From NCBI RefSeq assembly GCF_003841485.1, contig NZ_REFY01000001.1:124001-188000 (forward strand): a DNA stretch of 64,000 bases, given 5' to 3'. A program made the position numbers and the translations under genes. Of the stretch, positions 9,541-19,854 are shown piece after piece. Within the stretch, counting starts at the first letter, position 1. Each line of letters starts with the position of its first letter. A model generated the notes under the pieces. That model made no database searches. It had not been told where the DNA came from and worked only from the letters and a program-made list of their open reading frames with translations. Origin of the DNA: Natrarchaeobius halalkaliphilus. Its GTDB lineage: Archaea; Halobacteriota; Halobacteria; Halobacteriales; Natrialbaceae.

Positions 9541-10701
9541 CTACTCGTCCGACTCGGTGTCGGCGCTTCCGTCGGCGTTAGCGTCGTCGGTATCGGCCGC
9601 GCTGGCGTCGCTTCCCTCCTCGTTCGCCCCGGACTGGACGTCCGCGACGGTGAACTCGACCTCGACGGTTTCGTTGTCGTGTTCGATCGCACTCGCCTCG
9701 TCGGGTGCTTCCGGATCGCCCTCGTAGAGAACCGCTGTGAGTTCGTCGTCGTCGTCGACGGATTCCTCGAGCGCGACCGTCACGTTCTCGTGTTCGCCGG
9801 GGCCGAGTTCCTCGCTCGTCCCGATCAGACTCTCGTTGTCCTCGACGGCGACGAAGCCGTCCGCGGGGATCGCGACCTCTGTCGTGACGTTCTCGTCCGC
9901 CGCGTCGACGACGTCCACCGCAGGATCGGTGTGGAACTCGAGTTCGATCGTCTCGATCGCACCGTCTCCGTCCGTATAGACGCCGATCGTCTGTTCGCCC
10001 GGCGAGGCGCCGGTGGTGTTGATCTCGAAGGTTACCTCGCGGGATTCGCCGCCGTCGAGTTCGAGCGCCTGCTGTTCGATGACCGTCCCGCCGACGCGGA
10101 AGTCGATGCTCTGTTGGGTCTCGCGATCGGTCGGATTGCGGATTTCGGCGGTGATCTCGATGGTTTCGTTCGTCAGTGCCTGAGTCGGGGTCTCGAGCGA
10201 TTCGACCAGGAAGGAGTCGGTGAGCGCGTCGTCGCCCGTCGTCGTCACCGTTGCGGTGTCACTGACCGGGAAGCCGGCTTCCTGGTAGGGGTGGTCCTCC
10301 TGGCCGTCCGTCTCCTCGTAGGCGTACGTTTCGTCGTCCGTGGTGTCGCGGTGTACAGTCGCGGTCAACTGACCGATCAGCTCGGGTTCGTCGTCCTCGT
10401 CGACCTCGACGGTGACGTTTTCGTGGGTGCCGCTTGCGAGGTACTCCGAGACGGCGATCGGATCCGATCCGCCGTCGGTGACGACGACGAATCCGCCGTC
10501 GGAAACGGAGACCTCGTCGATGGTCACGTTCGTCCCGTCGCCTCGTTGGTCCTCGAACTCGATAGACGCCTCGAGATCCTGTTCGACGCCGAATATCGCG
10601 GGTGCCTGTCCGACGATGATTCCTGCCGCCAGAACGATCGCGATCGCGATCAGGATCCCGACGATGCGCTTGAGTGTATCGAACGTCGATCTCGTACTCA
10701 T
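9541..10701 (-). CDS. Surface-anchored protein with two repeated beta domains (DUF7282-like)
   Basis: A 386-residue acidic protein with one N-terminal membrane helix (IVGILIAIAIVLAAGIIVG) that exports or anchors the rest. Two similar segments flank a central CARDB-like region with EITAEIRNPTDRETQQ. The repeats share DGGFVVVTDGGSDPIAVSEY in the first and DGFVAVEDNESLIGTSEEL in the second, then HENVTV in both. The C-terminus is a low-complexity acidic tail. Such repeats are common in haloarchaeal cell-surface proteins. Function unknown. The start at 10701 places the helix at the N-terminus. Confidence 0.7.
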   Translation of the reverse strand: MSTRSTFDTLKRIVGILIAIAIVLAAGIIVGQAPAIFGVEQDLEASIEFEDQRGDGTNVTIDEVSVSDGGFVVVTDGGSDPIAVSEYLASGTHENVTVEVDEDDEPELIGQLTATVHRDTTDDETYAYEETDGQEDHPYQEAGFPVSDTATVTTTGDDALTDSFLVESLETPTQALTNETIEITAEIRNPTDRETQQSIDFRVGGTVIEQQALELDGGESREVTFEINTTGASPGEQTIGVYTDGDGAIETIELEFHTDPAVDVVDAADENVTTEVAIPADGFVAVEDNESLIGTSEELGPGEHENVTVALEESVDDDDELTAVLYEGDPEAPDEASAIEHDNETVEVEFTVADVQSGANEEGSDASAADTDDANADGSADTESDE

Positions 10702-10945
10702 TTGGGGGTGGTATCGATCGTAGGTAGGGGCTCGAGCGACGTAAAACGCGTCGTCCGTTCGCAGTATTTCGATCGTTCTCGACCGATACGTCCGGTAATC
10801 AAGCATTACTCGAGAATAAACGGTTTTCGGAGGGGAACGAACGATCTCCGACGGGTTCGCGTGGGCGCGGACCGGCGGTCGGTGACTCACTTCAGCCGAT
10901 TCGAAGCGGGTTTAGCTACGGCCCGTCGAACTTCCATCGATACCG

Positions 10946-11875
10946 ATGCCACTTCGCGTCACGTTTCTGGGAACGGCGGGAGCGGTTCCGACGACCGACC
11001 GGAATCCGAGCGGGATCTTCGTTGCTCGGGACGGCGAGGGGCTGCTGTTCGACGCCGGCGAGGGAACTCAGCGCCAGATGATGCGTTTCGGGACGGGATT
11101 TTCGATCTCGAATCTGTTCGTAACGCATCTTCACGGCGATCACGTCCTGGGGATTCCCGGCTTGCTCCAGACGATGGCGTTCAACGACCGTGAGAGGCCG
11201 CTGTCGATCTACACTCCGGATGGCACGCGCCAGCAACTCCGGGAGCTGATCGGCGCACTCGGTACTCGCCTCTCGTTTCCGTTGCACGTCACTGCGGTTG
11301 AAGACGGCGACGTTGCTCACCGCGGCGACGACTACGAGGTTCGCGCGTTCGAAACCGATCACGACACTCGTTCCGTGGGGTACGCACTCGTCGAGGACGA
11401 CCGAAAAGGACGGTTCGACCGCGAACGCGCGGAGGACCTCGGCGTCCCAGTGGGACCGAAGTTTTCGACGCTCCACGAGGGGAATCCGGTCGAACTCGAG
11501 GACGGAACCGTCGTCGAACCGGAACAGATCGTCGGTGATCCGCGTCCGGGACGGACGATCGTATACACCGGCGATACGCGGCCGACGGCGGCAACGGTCG
11601 AAGCCGCGGCGGATTCCGACCTGTTGATCCACGATGCGACGTTCGCAGAGGACGGGGCAGATCGCGCGGCGAAGACGGCCCACTCGACGGCACGAGAGGC
11701 GGCCGAGGTCGCTTCTCGGGCCGGCGTCGAACGACTGGCGCTGGTTCACCTTTCCTCGCGGTACGCGGGGTATCCCGACGGCCACCTCGCGGAGGCGCGC
11801 GAGGTCTTCGACGGAACCGCACTGGTTCCCGACGACGGGGACGAACTCGAGATTCCGTATCCGAACCAGGAGTGA
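10946..11875 (+). CDS. rnz: Ribonuclease Z (tRNA 3'-end processing)
   Basis: A 309-residue metallo-beta-lactamase-fold endonuclease that trims tRNA 3' ends. The N-terminus MPLRVTFLGTAGAVPT and the zinc motif THLHGDHVLGIPGLLQ are diagnostic. Further zinc-ligand regions are seen at YTGDTRP and HLSSRY near the C-terminus. The length is that of the short, prokaryotic RNase Z. It is separated by 244 bases from the divergent surface-protein gene. Confidence 0.95.
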   Translation: MPLRVTFLGTAGAVPTTDRNPSGIFVARDGEGLLFDAGEGTQRQMMRFGTGFSISNLFVTHLHGDHVLGIPGLLQTMAFNDRERPLSIYTPDGTRQQLRELIGALGTRLSFPLHVTAVEDGDVAHRGDDYEVRAFETDHDTRSVGYALVEDDRKGRFDRERAEDLGVPVGPKFSTLHEGNPVELEDGTVVEPEQIVGDPRPGRTIVYTGDTRPTAATVEAAADSDLLIHDATFAEDGADRAAKTAHSTAREAAEVASRAGVERLALVHLSSRYAGYPDGHLAEAREVFDGTALVPDDGDELEIPYPNQE

Positions 11876-11974
11876 GCGGGAGAAGGGCCGTCGTTCGTCG
11901 CTAGGTCTCCGCGCCAGCGTTCGCCGCTACGTTTCCGCGCCGGATTTATACTGCCTTCGCCCCTACCACCTTCC

Positions 11975-13948
11975 GTGAGTACGCGAACGAGTGCGCTCGA
12001 TGCAGTCGTCTTCGGTGTCGACGTTCAGAGCGGAGACGTCCGCGGCGATGCACCCTCCTACGCGCTGGTCGTCTACGACGGCGAGGAGATCGATCGGGAC
12101 GTCGTCTCCCACCGGAAGCTTCGACGGCTGATCGACGACGAAGCGCCGGCGATCGTCGCGACGGACAACATGTACGAACTGGCCGCCGACAAGGATCAGC
12201 TCATTCATTTCCTCGGCACGCTTCCAACCGAAACCCGGCTCGTTCAGGTGACGGGATCCCACCAGCCCGAGCCCCTTTCTCGCGTCGCGAAACGCCACGG
12301 TATCCCGTACGGAAAAGAGCCGATGAAAGAGGCGGAAGCCGCTGCCCGCCTCGCCTCTCACAACGTCGGCCACGAGGTTTCCGCGTTCACCGACACGACC
12401 GATCTCAAGGTCTCGAGAGGCCGGTCGACCGGCAGCGGCGGCTGGAGCGAGGATCGCTACACCAGACGCATCCACGGCTCCGTCAAGCGTCGCGCCCGCG
12501 AGGTGGAGTCCGAACTCGAGGAGGCCAACCTCGAGTTCGAAACGGACGTCCGGGAATCGTACGGCGGCTACGCGAACGCGATCTTCACCGTCGAGGCGCG
12601 GCCGTCGGATATCCCCGTCTCGAGCGCCCGCTCGGGCGACGTTCGCGTCGAAATCGAACGCGAGCGCCGCGACGGCATCGAGTTCCGTCCGCTCGCCAAG
12701 CGCCGCGATCACGTCCTGGTCGGCATCGATCCGGGAACGACGACCGCCGTGGCGATCGTCAGCCTCGAGGGGGAGGTCCTCGACGTCTGGAGTTCGCGGA
12801 CGAGCGACACCGCCGACGTGATCGAGTGGATCGTCGAGCGCGGCCGACCGATCGTCGTCGCGGCGGACGTGACGCCGATCCCCGAAACGGTCGAGAAGTT
12901 CCGCCGGAGCTTCGACGCGGCCGAGTGGACGCCGGAGCGTGATCTCCCGATCGACGAAAAACAACACCGCACCCGGGAGGAGCCCTACGACGACGACCAC
13001 CAGCGCGACGCGATGGCGGCCGCGTTGTACGCCTTCGACGCACACGAAGACCAGTTCGAGCGTATCGCCTCGAAACTCCCACCGGGCGTCGATCGCGGCG
13101 ACGTCACCGCGCGCGTCGTGGCCGGCGAGGAAAGCGTCGAGGCCGTCCTCACGGACCTCGAAGACGACGACGAACCCGACGAGGAGTCGACGGAGCACGA
13201 ACCCCGCGAGCTCTCCGAGGAGGAACGACGAATCAAAGACCTCAAACGGCAGGTCGACCGCCTCCAGTCCCACGTCGAGACTCTCGAGGACAGACTCGAG
13301 GGAAAAGACGATCGGATCGACGACCTCGAGGCCGAGCTGACGGTTTCGCGCCGTGAGGAGCGTCGCGAGGTCCGCAAGGAGCGGGAGGTGACCCGTCTCG
13401 AGCGAAAGACGAACCGGCTCGAACGCGAGCGCGATCAGGCCCGTGAAGAGGTCGAAACCTTAGAGGAGAAAGTCGAGCGGATGAAGGCGCTCTGGAAACT
13501 CGACCATTCGAACTTCAGCGACGTCTCCGCGAAAAAGGAGGGACTCGTTCCGGTCAAAGTCGTCGAAAAGTTCTCGAAAGGGGCGATCCGCGAGGCCGAC
13601 GACCAGTACGGTCTCGCGGTCGACGACGTCGTCTACCTGCGCGATGCCAGCGGCGCGGGTCGGTCGACCGCGGAACTCCTCGCCGGATTCGAACCCCGAG
13701 TCGTTCTCAAAGACGGCGGCCTCTCGGAGGTCGCGGACGACATCCTCTTCGAGGCGGATATTCCGGTCGGCCCGGCGGGCGACGTCGCGATGCAGGAGGT
13801 CGACGAACTCGCAGTGGCTCGCGAAGAGGACGTCGACGCCGTCATCGAAGACTGGCGAGACCGCGCGCGCGAGCGTCAGCTAGATCGCAAAGCCGCGATG
13901 GTCGACCAACTCATCAGCGAACATCGGGCCGGCGACAACGAGGTGTGA
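11975..13948 (+). CDS. DUF460 protein: RNase H-like domain with long coiled coil
   Basis: A 657-residue archaeal protein of the DUF460 family. The segment HVLVGIDPGTTTAVAIVSLEG around residue 247 has the first-strand aspartate and glycine-rich turn of an RNase H/RuvC fold. Residues of about 410-510 form a highly charged coiled coil (for example VDRLQSHVETLEDRLEG). A C-terminal domain follows. The family is conserved in archaea and suspected of nuclease activity, not proven. The start is GTG. The large antisense frame seen in this region is a codon-bias shadow. Confidence 0.82.
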   Translation: MSTRTSALDAVVFGVDVQSGDVRGDAPSYALVVYDGEEIDRDVVSHRKLRRLIDDEAPAIVATDNMYELAADKDQLIHFLGTLPTETRLVQVTGSHQPEPLSRVAKRHGIPYGKEPMKEAEAAARLASHNVGHEVSAFTDTTDLKVSRGRSTGSGGWSEDRYTRRIHGSVKRRAREVESELEEANLEFETDVRESYGGYANAIFTVEARPSDIPVSSARSGDVRVEIERERRDGIEFRPLAKRRDHVLVGIDPGTTTAVAIVSLEGEVLDVWSSRTSDTADVIEWIVERGRPIVVAADVTPIPETVEKFRRSFDAAEWTPERDLPIDEKQHRTREEPYDDDHQRDAMAAALYAFDAHEDQFERIASKLPPGVDRGDVTARVVAGEESVEAVLTDLEDDDEPDEESTEHEPRELSEEERRIKDLKRQVDRLQSHVETLEDRLEGKDDRIDDLEAELTVSRREERREVRKEREVTRLERKTNRLERERDQAREEVETLEEKVERMKALWKLDHSNFSDVSAKKEGLVPVKVVEKFSKGAIREADDQYGLAVDDVVYLRDASGAGRSTAELLAGFEPRVVLKDGGLSEVADDILFEADIPVGPAGDVAMQEVDELAVAREEDVDAVIEDWRDRARERQLDRKAAMVDQLISEHRAGDNEV

Positions 13949-14002
13949 CGTTCCGGTCGCACTCGAAGTCACTGTACCGTTCCGATCTCACTCGGAGTCT
14001 GC

Positions 14003-14182
14003 TCAGCGCTCTTCGTTTCGCCGTTCGTCCGCGCGTTTCTTGGCTTCCTCGAGCGTTCGTTCCGCTTCCGGCGAGCGTCTGTGTTGGGGTGAGGTGATCG
14101 CTTCCCCGGAGCCCTCGAGTCGCTCGTCAGCGTCCTCGACGGCGATCCAGTCGCGAAGTCGGGAGAGAAGGGACCGAACCAT
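14003..14182 (-). CDS. Small conserved-looking charged protein (59 aa)
   Basis: The minus strand encodes MVRSLLSRLRDWIAVEDADE and then a charged helix ending KKRADERRNEER. Codon use is typical of the genome, with GC-rich third positions. There is no domain I can name. The amphipathic start could hold it at the membrane or in a complex; this is a guess. Confidence 0.55.
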   Translation of the reverse strand: MVRSLLSRLRDWIAVEDADERLEGSGEAITSPQHRRSPEAERTLEEAKKRADERRNEER

Positions 14183-14251
14183 AGCGGATCGTTGGGGAAG
14201 GACTATGAAATATCTACGGTCGATGGGGAACTGGAATCGATCGTCGCAGAC

Positions 14252-14431
14252 TCAAAACATCCCAAACCCCTGGAGAACGCTCGTAACGAGGGCCTTGACG
14301 ACGATTCCGAGTCCGGCGATCACGAGTGCGAGTCCCGCGGCGATCACGATATCGGCGTACGCGATGAGTCCGATACCGGCGAGAAGAAGCACGATTCCAG
14401 CGATTCCGAGCGGACCGAGTTTATCAAGCAT
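14252..14431 (-). CDS. Small two-helix membrane protein (59 aa)
   Basis: The product begins MLDKLGPLGIAGIVLLLAGI and has two closely spaced hydrophobic helices with a short turn, then FGMF and a stop. Haloarchaeal genomes carry many such small membrane proteins of unknown role. It lies downstream of, and divergent from, the aIF1A gene. Confidence 0.6.
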   Translation of the reverse strand: MLDKLGPLGIAGIVLLLAGIGLIAYADIVIAAGLALVIAGLGIVVKALVTSVLQGFGMF

Positions 14432-14614
14432 ACGGAGAGTCCTCGGCGGGAGGAAAATAAAACGCGTGCTTTCGCCGTCTCGGCTCGTCGATCGGATCGA
14501 GTGCCGACTCGCTGTCGAATCAGGTGCGTCCGCCCGTCCGAACGCTCGTCAGAACTGACAGTCCCGTGCTCGGAACGATAAAGGATTAAACCGTTCGACC
14601 GCGAATCTCGAGGC

Positions 14615-14905
14615 ATGAGCGACGACGGCGAGGGCGGTCGGAAGAACCTTCGGATGCCGGACGACGACGAGGTCTTCGCAACCGTCACGAACATGCTCGG
14701 GGCGAACCGGGTCAAAGTACGCTGTGCCGACGGGACGGAGCGAACCGCACGCATTCCCGGGAAGATGCAAAAACGAATCTGGATCCGCGAGGACGACGTC
14801 GTCCTCGTCGAGCCGTGGGACTGGCAGGACGAGAAGGCCGATATCACCTGGCGCTACGAAAAGAGCGAGGCCGACCAGCTTCGACGCGAAGGCCACATTC
14901 AGTAG
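14615..14905 (+). CDS. eif1A: Translation initiation factor aIF1A
   Basis: A 96-residue S1-like OB-fold factor that binds the ribosomal A site and supports start-codon selection. The core [20 protein letters not shown] and [20 protein letters not shown] are the family's most conserved stretches. The charged N-terminus with [14 protein letters not shown] is usual for haloarchaea. It is a single-gene unit; an AT-richer patch (GATAAAGGATTAAA) lies about 25-40 bases upstream. Confidence 0.95.
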   Translation: MSDDGEGGRKNLRMPDDDEVFATVTNMLGANRVKVRCADGTERTARIPGKMQKRIWIREDDVVLVEPWDWQDEKADITWRYEKSEADQLRREGHIQ

Positions 14906-15147
14906 TCCGAACTGTTGGGTTGTGGACGCGTCACTTCGTTCCCGTAGTCTGTCGTCAAACCGCCTCTCGTTTGCGTTTTCGGTCATCGAACCGTCCCCGA
15001 CTCGCGTTTCGTGACGCCACTCCGCACCGGGTTCGGAGGCACGCCAGGGGGTCGTTTCGGAGACTGGTATTCGGAGACTGGTACGTCCTTCCGCGTGCAC
15101 CGGTCCAGTACAGAAAGCTTATCATCTCGGTTTACGCTCACGTAGGC

Positions 15148-16512
15148 ATGACTCTCAGTCGTCGCCAGCTCCTGCAGGGTGTCGGCGCTGGCGTCTCCGC
15201 TGGGCTGGTCGGGACGGTAGTCTCGGAACCGGCATCGGCATCCTCGTCGCCGTCGTCGGATACCCGCCGGGTGTTCGTCCATCCGGAAAACGGACTGCTC
15301 GGTGACCTCCTCGACGCGGTCGAGGGGGTCGGCGGCACGACGCTCCTCGAGTTCGACAACTTCGAGTTCGTGGTGGCCGAGGTGCCGTCGAACCGGGTCA
15401 GCGACCTGGCCGGAGCTGCGGGGATCGCGTTCGTCGAGGACGACGAGGAGACGGGGATCCCCGACGACTGGTCGCCCTCGCTGCTGGACGTGTTGGTGCC
15501 CCCGGACCGATCGGACTGTTCGACTCATCCCGACCAGCGCACGTCGTGGGGACTCGAGCGAATCGGTGCCGACGATGTGGATCCGGGCGGGTCGGACGTC
15601 GACGTTGGGATTCTCGATACGGGCATTCAGTCCGATCACTGCAGCCTCTCGGTCGCGGGCGGGCGAAACTTCACGGCGACCGGGACGCCCAGTGACTACG
15701 AGGACCGACACGGACACGGAACCCACGTCGCCGGGATCGCCGGTGCGGTCGACAACGATCTCGGGATGGTGGGAACGGCACCGGACACGAACCTCTACGC
15801 CGTAAAGGTCCTCGACGACGACGGCCGCGGCCGGTACAGCGAACTGGTCGCGGGTATCGACTGGTGTCTCTCGAACGATATCGAACTCATCTCGATGAGC
15901 CTCGGGGGCGAGAACGAGAGCGAGACGGTCGACGACGTGATCGAGACCGCCACCTCGGACGGGCACCTCCTGCTCACCGCGGCCGGAAACGAGGGCAACG
16001 CGGAAGACGGCTCCTGCGACGAGGAGACGATGACTTACCCGGCAACCCACGACGACGTTCTCGCGGTCGCCGCGATGGACGAAGACGACACGCTGGCGTC
16101 CTACAGCAGCGTCGGTTCGGCCGTCGACCTGTTGGCACCCGGTACGGAGATCACGTCGACGATCACCGACAACGAGTACGCCGAAGCGAGCGGAACGAGC
16201 ATCGCCTGTCCGTTCGTTACCGGCGTCGCGGCGCTGGTCTGGGGGATCAGCGAGGCGGACGGACCGGGTCCGAACGACGCCATCCGACGGACGCTTACCG
16301 ACTCCGCTGAACCGGTCCTCGAGACCTGCGAGGAAGGCCACGGACTCGTCGACGCCCGCGCGGCGGTCGACGGCGACGTACCGGACGCAGACGATAGTTC
16401 ATCGGATCGGGAAGGCGAACCTACCGATCGCGGCGAAAGCCGGTCGGCACTCGAGTGGCTCGCAGACGCGGTCTCTGGTCTTCTCGAGCGAATACGCGAA
16501 CTGTTCGGATAG
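15148..16512 (+). CDS. Tat-exported subtilisin-like serine protease
   Basis: A 454-residue extracellular protease. The N-terminus has a twin-arginine signal (LSRRQLLQG followed by an alanine-rich segment), so it is exported folded by the Tat pathway as halolysins are. An inhibitory propeptide spans roughly residues 35-120. The catalytic triad is D157 (GILDTGIQ), H190 (HGHGTHVAG) and S351 (SGTSIACPF). The C-terminus ends in a short helical segment instead of a large extension. The ATG at 15148 places the signal correctly; longer in-frame starts do not. Confidence 0.92.
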   Translation: MTLSRRQLLQGVGAGVSAGLVGTVVSEPASASSSPSSDTRRVFVHPENGLLGDLLDAVEGVGGTTLLEFDNFEFVVAEVPSNRVSDLAGAAGIAFVEDDEETGIPDDWSPSLLDVLVPPDRSDCSTHPDQRTSWGLERIGADDVDPGGSDVDVGILDTGIQSDHCSLSVAGGRNFTATGTPSDYEDRHGHGTHVAGIAGAVDNDLGMVGTAPDTNLYAVKVLDDDGRGRYSELVAGIDWCLSNDIELISMSLGGENESETVDDVIETATSDGHLLLTAAGNEGNAEDGSCDEETMTYPATHDDVLAVAAMDEDDTLASYSSVGSAVDLLAPGTEITSTITDNEYAEASGTSIACPFVTGVAALVWGISEADGPGPNDAIRRTLTDSAEPVLETCEEGHGLVDARAAVDGDVPDADDSSSDREGEPTDRGESRSALEWLADAVSGLLERIRELFG

Positions 16513-16605
16513 ACGGCACCGCCAGTCTGCAGATCAGCGTCCGCAGGACACAGATCGGCCAGAACGCGCCTCGAGTCTCGAGGGTGTTCCTCGAGGATCG
16601 ATCGG

Positions 16606-17727
16606 CTACAATCCCGCGACGTCTTCGATAGCGTCGGTCAGCGCTTCGATGCTCTCTACGTCGTGTTCGCCCATGTGACCGATGCGGAACGTCTTCTCAC
16701 CGAGGGCGGAGCCGTAGCCGTTCGAAAAGACCATATCGTACTCCTCGGAGACGTTCTCGATGGTTTCTGCGACGTCGATCCCGCGTGTGTTCTCGATGCA
16801 AGCCACCGTCCGGGATTCGTACCCCTCTTCGGGAAACATCTCGAAGTGCTTTCGGGCCCACTCGCGTGTGTATTCGGCCATCTCGCGGTGACGTCGATCC
16901 CTCGCGTCGTGGCCTTCCTCGAGCATGTGTTTCATCTGTGTTCGGTAGGCGAGCATGACGGGAATCGCGGGCGTCGAATGCGTTTGTCCCTTCCGGTCGT
17001 AATAGTCGATCGTCCGCTGGAAGCCCCCGTACCACGAGGCGGAATCGCTCTCGAGTTCGCGCTCGTAGGCGTCCTCGCTGACGACACAGACGGCGAGTCC
17101 CGGCGGCATGGCGAACGCCTTCTGGACCGAGGTGAAGATTACGTCGATGCCGTGGGCGTCGATATCGACGTAGTCGCCGCCGAGCGCCGAGACCGCGTCG
17201 ACGATGAAGTACGTGTCCGGGTACTCGGCAACGACGTCACCGATCTCCTCGACGGGGTTGCGGACGCCGGTCGAACTCTCGTTCATCACGCAGGTAACGG
17301 CGTCGTACTCGCGCTCGCCGTCCTCGAGCGCCTCGCGGACGTCGTCGGGTTTGACCGCCTGACCCCACTCGTAGGCGACGGTGTCGACGCGCTTGCCGAG
17401 ACGGTCTGCGATGTCGGCCTGGCGCTCGCTGAAACTACCACAGGTCGTACAGAGGACGTCCTCGTCGACGAGGTTCAGGATCGAACTCTCCATGAAGCCG
17501 GTTCCAGAGCCCGTGAGAACGACGACGTCGTTCTCGGTGCCGAGGAACTCCTTCGTGTCCTCGACGACGGTCGTATAGAGGTCCGTCATTCGGTCCATTC
17601 GATGGCCGAACATCGGCTCGCACATCGCCTCGATGACGTCCTCGCGCACCTCGGTCGGACCCGGAATGTACAGCGTCTTGTCTGGGTAGTCGTCTTTGTA
17701 TTCGCGTTTGTTGGTCACGCAAGCCAC
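16606..17727 (-). CDS. PLP-dependent aminotransferase, alanine-glyoxylate/serine-pyruvate type
   Basis: A 373-residue class V aminotransferase. The N-terminus TLYIPGPTEVREDV and the phosphate-binding region GSGTGFMES are characteristic; the PLP-bearing lysine lies in FTSVQKAFAMPPGLA. The family moves amino groups between alanine or serine and glyoxylate, pyruvate or phosphohydroxypyruvate, and the exact donor is not visible. It is a monocistronic minus-strand gene. Confidence 0.85.
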   Translation of the reverse strand: MACVTNKREYKDDYPDKTLYIPGPTEVREDVIEAMCEPMFGHRMDRMTDLYTTVVEDTKEFLGTENDVVVLTGSGTGFMESSILNLVDEDVLCTTCGSFSERQADIADRLGKRVDTVAYEWGQAVKPDDVREALEDGEREYDAVTCVMNESSTGVRNPVEEIGDVVAEYPDTYFIVDAVSALGGDYVDIDAHGIDVIFTSVQKAFAMPPGLAVCVVSEDAYERELESDSASWYGGFQRTIDYYDRKGQTHSTPAIPVMLAYRTQMKHMLEEGHDARDRRHREMAEYTREWARKHFEMFPEEGYESRTVACIENTRGIDVAETIENVSEEYDMVFSNGYGSALGEKTFRIGHMGEHDVESIEALTDAIEDVAGL

Positions 17728-17825
17728 CTGAGTGAGCGAAACTGCGTCGCGAACTGGTATGGTACTTTTGATGCGGCACCGAAAACGCCGTGACGATCGG
17801 CAGCGACCACCGCACTCGAGTTAGA

Positions 17826-18875
17826 TCAGTCCGCACACGGCGACCCGTTGGACGTCCTCCCGGTGCGCTCGGAGCGACGGTCGCGGTGGCGCTCCTCGCC
17901 CGCGTGAGCCACGTAAACGTTGCTGCCGACGACGACGTCGTCCGTCTCGGTCGGTGTGCGGCCCGGACCGTATCCGATCGCCGGGCCGAGTAGCCGCCAG
18001 ACCGCATCGATCTTGCAGAGTGCAAAGCCGGTGACGATCAGCGCGAAGCCAGCGACCGTTGCAACCGTGATCGACTCACCGAGTACCGCCCAGCCGAAGA
18101 CGGCGGCGACGATCGGTGCCGCGTAGTTGACGAGACTGATTTCCGTCGCCCCCACGCGTTCGAGCAACACGAAGTACAGGAAGAACGCGCCGCCGGTCGA
18201 GACGACCCCGAGGTAGGCGAGCGCACCGAGCGTCGCCGGCGTCACGGTGACGCTCGAGACGTGTTCGCCGGGGTGGACGGCGCTGAGTGCGTGGAGAATG
18301 AACGCACCGAGCGCCATCGCCCACGCCTGTAACGAGACGACCGGAAGCGTTCCCTGAATCCGTTCGATGAGAACGGAGCCGACCGCAAACGACAGTGCGG
18401 CGACGAACAACAGCGCGATGCCGAGTCCGTGGCCTGCGAGCGAGCCGCCCGAAACGGCGATTACGACGATTCCGGCGAGGCCGACGACGAGTCCGGCGAC
18501 GACCGGTGCCCGGATCCGCGTTCGCGGAAGGACGGCCAGCGCGATCAGCGGCGTGACGATCGGTATAAGACTCATGACGATCGCTGAAACCGCACTCGAG
18601 ACGTACGACTGGCCGACGAAGAGGAGACCGAAGTGGACGCCGACGAGCAAGACGCCGCCGACGACGATCGCGAGCCAGTCCGCCCGCGCCTGTGGCCGCC
18701 ACTCCGTCCGGAGCGCGACGACGAGGGCGGCGAATACGACCGCCGCGACGTCGAATCTGAGCGCTGCAAAGAGCAGCGGCGGCAGCGTCTCGAGACCGAT
18801 CTCGATGGCGCTAAACGCGGTCCCCCACGCGACCGCGAGGGCGACGAAGAGTAAAATATCTCTGTTCGAGTTCAT
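17826..18875 (-). CDS. EamA/DMT-superfamily transporter
   Basis: A 349-residue integral membrane protein with about ten helices arranged as two EamA repeats. The first repeat starts ILLFVALAVAWGTAFSAIEI and has the usual W-G-x-x-F near the start; the second begins after the midpoint with the conserved ending SLVNYAAPIVAAVFGW. A hydrophilic tail of some 40 residues is extra. Drug/metabolite transporters export amino acids or metabolites; no substrate can be assigned. Confidence 0.85.
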   Translation of the reverse strand: MNSNRDILLFVALAVAWGTAFSAIEIGLETLPPLLFAALRFDVAAVVFAALVVALRTEWRPQARADWLAIVVGGVLLVGVHFGLLFVGQSYVSSAVSAIVMSLIPIVTPLIALAVLPRTRIRAPVVAGLVVGLAGIVVIAVSGGSLAGHGLGIALLFVAALSFAVGSVLIERIQGTLPVVSLQAWAMALGAFILHALSAVHPGEHVSSVTVTPATLGALAYLGVVSTGGAFFLYFVLLERVGATEISLVNYAAPIVAAVFGWAVLGESITVATVAGFALIVTGFALCKIDAVWRLLGPAIGYGPGRTPTETDDVVVGSNVYVAHAGEERHRDRRSERTGRTSNGSPCAD

Positions 18876-19231
18876 GTATGTGATGACGGTCTGGAGACTA
18901 CTTGATGGTTCGGATTCTGTGTTTATAGCACCTCTAGTGCCCGAATTCGGAGTTATACGTTACCATGAACCACACATCCATGGTAGTGTGTTACTAATTG
19001 GTTCGACATACGTCAGCGGTCTCGTCGAGCGGATCTCACCGAGCGGATAATTCGGAGAGACCACTAGCCCCACGAGTCCGTTCGAGATCGTTCTCGCGTC
19101 GGGTGCTATCGAGAGGTCGATGCGAAACGGCGACTCGAGGACGGTCGCGAGTCGGCTGGACGGCCTCGAACGACGGACTGACGTCTCCGACAGTGGGCCA
19201 AAGGGAGAAGAACGACAGTAGAACGGATCGA
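18876..19231. other. 356-base intergenic region
   Basis: No gene is seen. It holds the promoter side of the minus-strand transporter at its left and the 3' side of the halocyanin gene at its right. Around 18960-19010 there is a small inverted repeat, ACCATG...CATGGT, in an AT-richer stretch that could be an operator. The remaining bases are GC-rich and unremarkable. Confidence 0.4.
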
Positions 19232-19708
<477 letters not shown>

Positions 19709-19854
19709 CGAGCAATCGTTGGAGATGAGCACATAAAAATTGATATCCTCTATCCGTGCGTAGCCATGCGATTCCATACCAAGATTGGTTGTTATTTTGG
19801 ATACGAGTGAACGTTCGTCTCATTATTCCCGTCGGTCGTGTGACCACCGATCGA

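Noticed and set aside
9379-11193. 604-residue plus-strand open frame
   Set aside because: It is antisense to rfcC and the surface protein, rich in Arg/Asp/Val in a pattern typical of GC-rich shadow frames, with no domain.
11963-13273. 436-residue minus-strand open frame
   Set aside because: Antisense to the DUF460 gene; no start signal and no homology-like motif.
14983-16341. 452-residue minus-strand open frame
   Set aside because: Antisense to the Tat-exported protease, whose catalytic motifs prove the plus strand.
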